64,000 bases of DNA, taken from Chitinophagales bacterium. GTDB lineage: Bacteria; Bacteroidota; Bacteroidia; Chitinophagales; JADIYW01. The DNA lies in contig JACJXT010000013.1 in NCBI GenBank assembly GCA_020636535.1, positions 310,001 to 374,000 on the forward strand. The letters run 5' to 3'. The notes below the pieces were generated by a model. The model saw only the letters and a list, made by a program, of their open reading frames with translations, was not told the DNA's origin and searched no databases. Positions 62,809 through 64,000 of the stretch are shown piece by piece; the first letter of the stretch is position 1; the number at the start of each line of letters is the position of its first letter. Both the position numbers and the translations under genes were made by a program.

Positions 62809-64000
62809 TTTTGTAAAATATAACTATTGCAATCTGTACTAATTGTTTTTTTATGAAAACCAAACGCACTTGGATTGGCAATAAAGTTTAACCATGTAGT
62901 ATCTTGTTGTAGTAGTTTATTATTAGTGATATAATCATTCATTAAAATCATATCAATGTTTAAACTATCTACTATATTTATAAACTGCATGCCTTTTTTA
63001 TAATCGTATTCAATATTAAACTCAGAATAATTTTTAGGCAACAAGTACGAAACATTTAAGTAATTAGAAAACACTACATGCTTTTGAGTTTTATCTTGCA
63101 TTAGTAAACGCATGGTTTTTTGTTGACAGAAGTTTTTCATATCACTGTCTATTTGAAAATAAACATAGTCATTTGCTTTTGGAGAAAGTATTAAAATAAA
63201 TAAAGCAAAAAATAAAAATATTATATTTTTAAAAGGTATTTTTTTAATAAATATACTAATTGAAATAGCCATTAATAAAATGAGGAGTGGTGTTTGCAAA
63301 TATAAATAATGCATTCGAGGAAACAACATCAAAGCAATCATTACACTTGGTAATGCTAGTAATAATGCAAAAACAAAATTGAGATTATTATTGATATAAT
63401 GCCAGAATTGATGTCTATAAGTTTTACTATAAAATGATACTACAAAGACAAAAATAAATAATGATATAATTAATATTTTTAATTTATTCTTATTCAATAC
63501 TACATTAGGAAATAAAAAATCACCAGAAACAATAATTAATGAAAGTGCTGTTGTTTTAATATTTTGTAGTGTGTTTTTAATGACTTTATTTGGATACTTG
63601 ATAAGTACTTCTGTAAATGATTTACAACCTTCAAACTCTTTTTCGGTAATTGGCATCCATTCTGTAACTGGATCAAAATTGGCTTTGGTTTTTTGCTTTA
63701 AATTGATAGCATAGTGTTGCCTAAAAGCACTAAACTTTCTGTCTTCGCCTTTCCATTTTCCGCTTGGCAAACCAAAAATCCCAAACAATAAAATGGCAAT
63801 TAGTGTAAATCCTACAAGTGATTTCCAAGTAGAATGGAACGACGCTTTTTCTTTTATCCAACAATAAATGGTAATGAATGTACTTAGAAAAACAGCAATA
63901 AAATATTCTGGTCTTGCAAAAGCAATAATTAAAAATGCACTAGTTAATACGATTGATTTATTGGTATTGCTTTTAAAAAAAGCAGCAATAATTGTTGCAG
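62805..64000 (-). CDS. Multi-pass membrane protein, paralog of the preceding gene (5' end beyond the window)
   Basis: The frame is open to the right edge, with FAFARPEYFIAVFLSTF-like sequence at about 63.9 kb, so the ATG-like start at 63788 is not real. At least 397 codons. Shares the ARPE(Y/F) and FPRMHYLYLQT motifs and a C-terminal extracytoplasmic domain with the 556-aa protein. Likely the same GT39-like class; substrate unknown. Confidence 0.7.
   Translation of the reverse strand, partial: ATIIAAFFKSNTNKSIVLTSAFLIIAFARPEYFIAVFLSTFITIYCWIKEKASFHSTWKSLVGFTLIAILLFGIFGLPSGKWKGEDRKFSAFRQHYAINLKQKTKANFDPVTEWMPITEKEFEGCKSFTEVLIKYPNKVIKNTLQNIKTTALSLIIVSGDFLFPNVVLNKNKLKILIISLFIFVFVVSFYSKTYRHQFWHYINNNLNFVFALLLALPSVMIALMLFPRMHYLYLQTPLLILLMAISISIFIKKIPFKNIIFLFFALFILILSPKANDYVYFQIDSDMKNFCQQKTMRLLMQDKTQKHVVFSNYLNVSYLLPKNYSEFNIEYDYKKGMQFINIVDSLNIDMILMNDYITNNKLLQQDTTWLNFIANPSAFGFHKKTISTDCNSYILQK

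Noticed and set aside
62805..63788. Treating the last gene as starting at 63788
   Set aside because: The same frame is open to the right edge with coding-like sequence including an ARPE motif matching the paralog.
1..64000. CRISPR array, tRNA or rRNA genes
   Set aside because: No regularly spaced repeats, tRNA-like cloverleaf or conserved rRNA segment was seen on either strand, within the limits of reading by eye.

Overview
The window is AT-rich DNA (about 30% G+C by eye) from a member of the phylum Bacteroidota. Three things support this: the type IX secretion (T9SS)/gliding genes porP/sprF-gldK-gldL-gldM-gldN and porW/sprE, a secreted protein with a T9SS sorting domain, and promoters of the Bacteroidota type (TTTG, 19-20 nt, TAnnTTTG) with few Shine-Dalgarno sites. 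Order and genus cannot be named from sequence alone. Nearly all of the window is chromosomal housekeeping sequence. I see no rRNA, tRNA, CRISPR array, phage or intact insertion sequence. Layout, 1-22.5 kb: the tail of tatD; a small lipoprotein locus (Cys-rich lipopeptide, DUF4221-type propeller, CxC lipoprotein); a minus-strand group with a degenerate M23/LytM protein, bactofilin and AtpZ/AtpI-like proteins; porW/sprE followed by a class A penicillin-binding protein; uvrC; the minus-strand T9SS cluster read porP-gldK-gldL-gldM-gldN; and hemD, a DUF4271 protein and a BamA/TamA-like outer-membrane protein. 22.9-43.2 kb: hemW, a CaCA-type exchanger that has lost both signature glutamates, a DegP/HtrA protease, dapF, an AI-2E-family permease, yidD, a C-terminal processing protease, tsaB, two ArsR-fold regulators, two thioredoxin-fold lipoproteins, a His-rich membrane protein, a moxR-surA-PPIase operon, and a GH31 glycosidase next to a T9SS cargo protein. 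43.2-64 kb: rlmD; a lipoprotein gene with a heptanucleotide repeat in its start region; one intact and two frameshifted outer-membrane barrel genes; a CoA-binding protein; aspS; a TetR regulator with a hydrolase; a barrel protein; a TPR protein; aroE; proline dehydrogenase; a cytochrome c lipoprotein; a hotdog protein; an RRM protein; a thiamine cluster (ThiE-like, thiD, thiE); and two tandem membrane glycosyltransferase-like proteins, the last cut by the window edge. The envelope theme is strong: PorW/SprE, PorP and GldKLMN supply much of the T9SS core, SurA/PPIases, DegP and BamA/TamA-like proteins serve outer-membrane biogenesis, and one exported T9SS substrate is visible. The most distinctive non-coding content is several families of dispersed palindromes: a paired GTA-loop hairpin element in three copies, a three-copy CCAAAGTT hairpin used as a terminator around the decaying barrel genes, and diverged CGTCATTC elements. 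There is also a 36-bp perfect palindrome overlapping the tetR promoter and start codon, and a recurrent promoter placement that predicts leaderless mRNAs.
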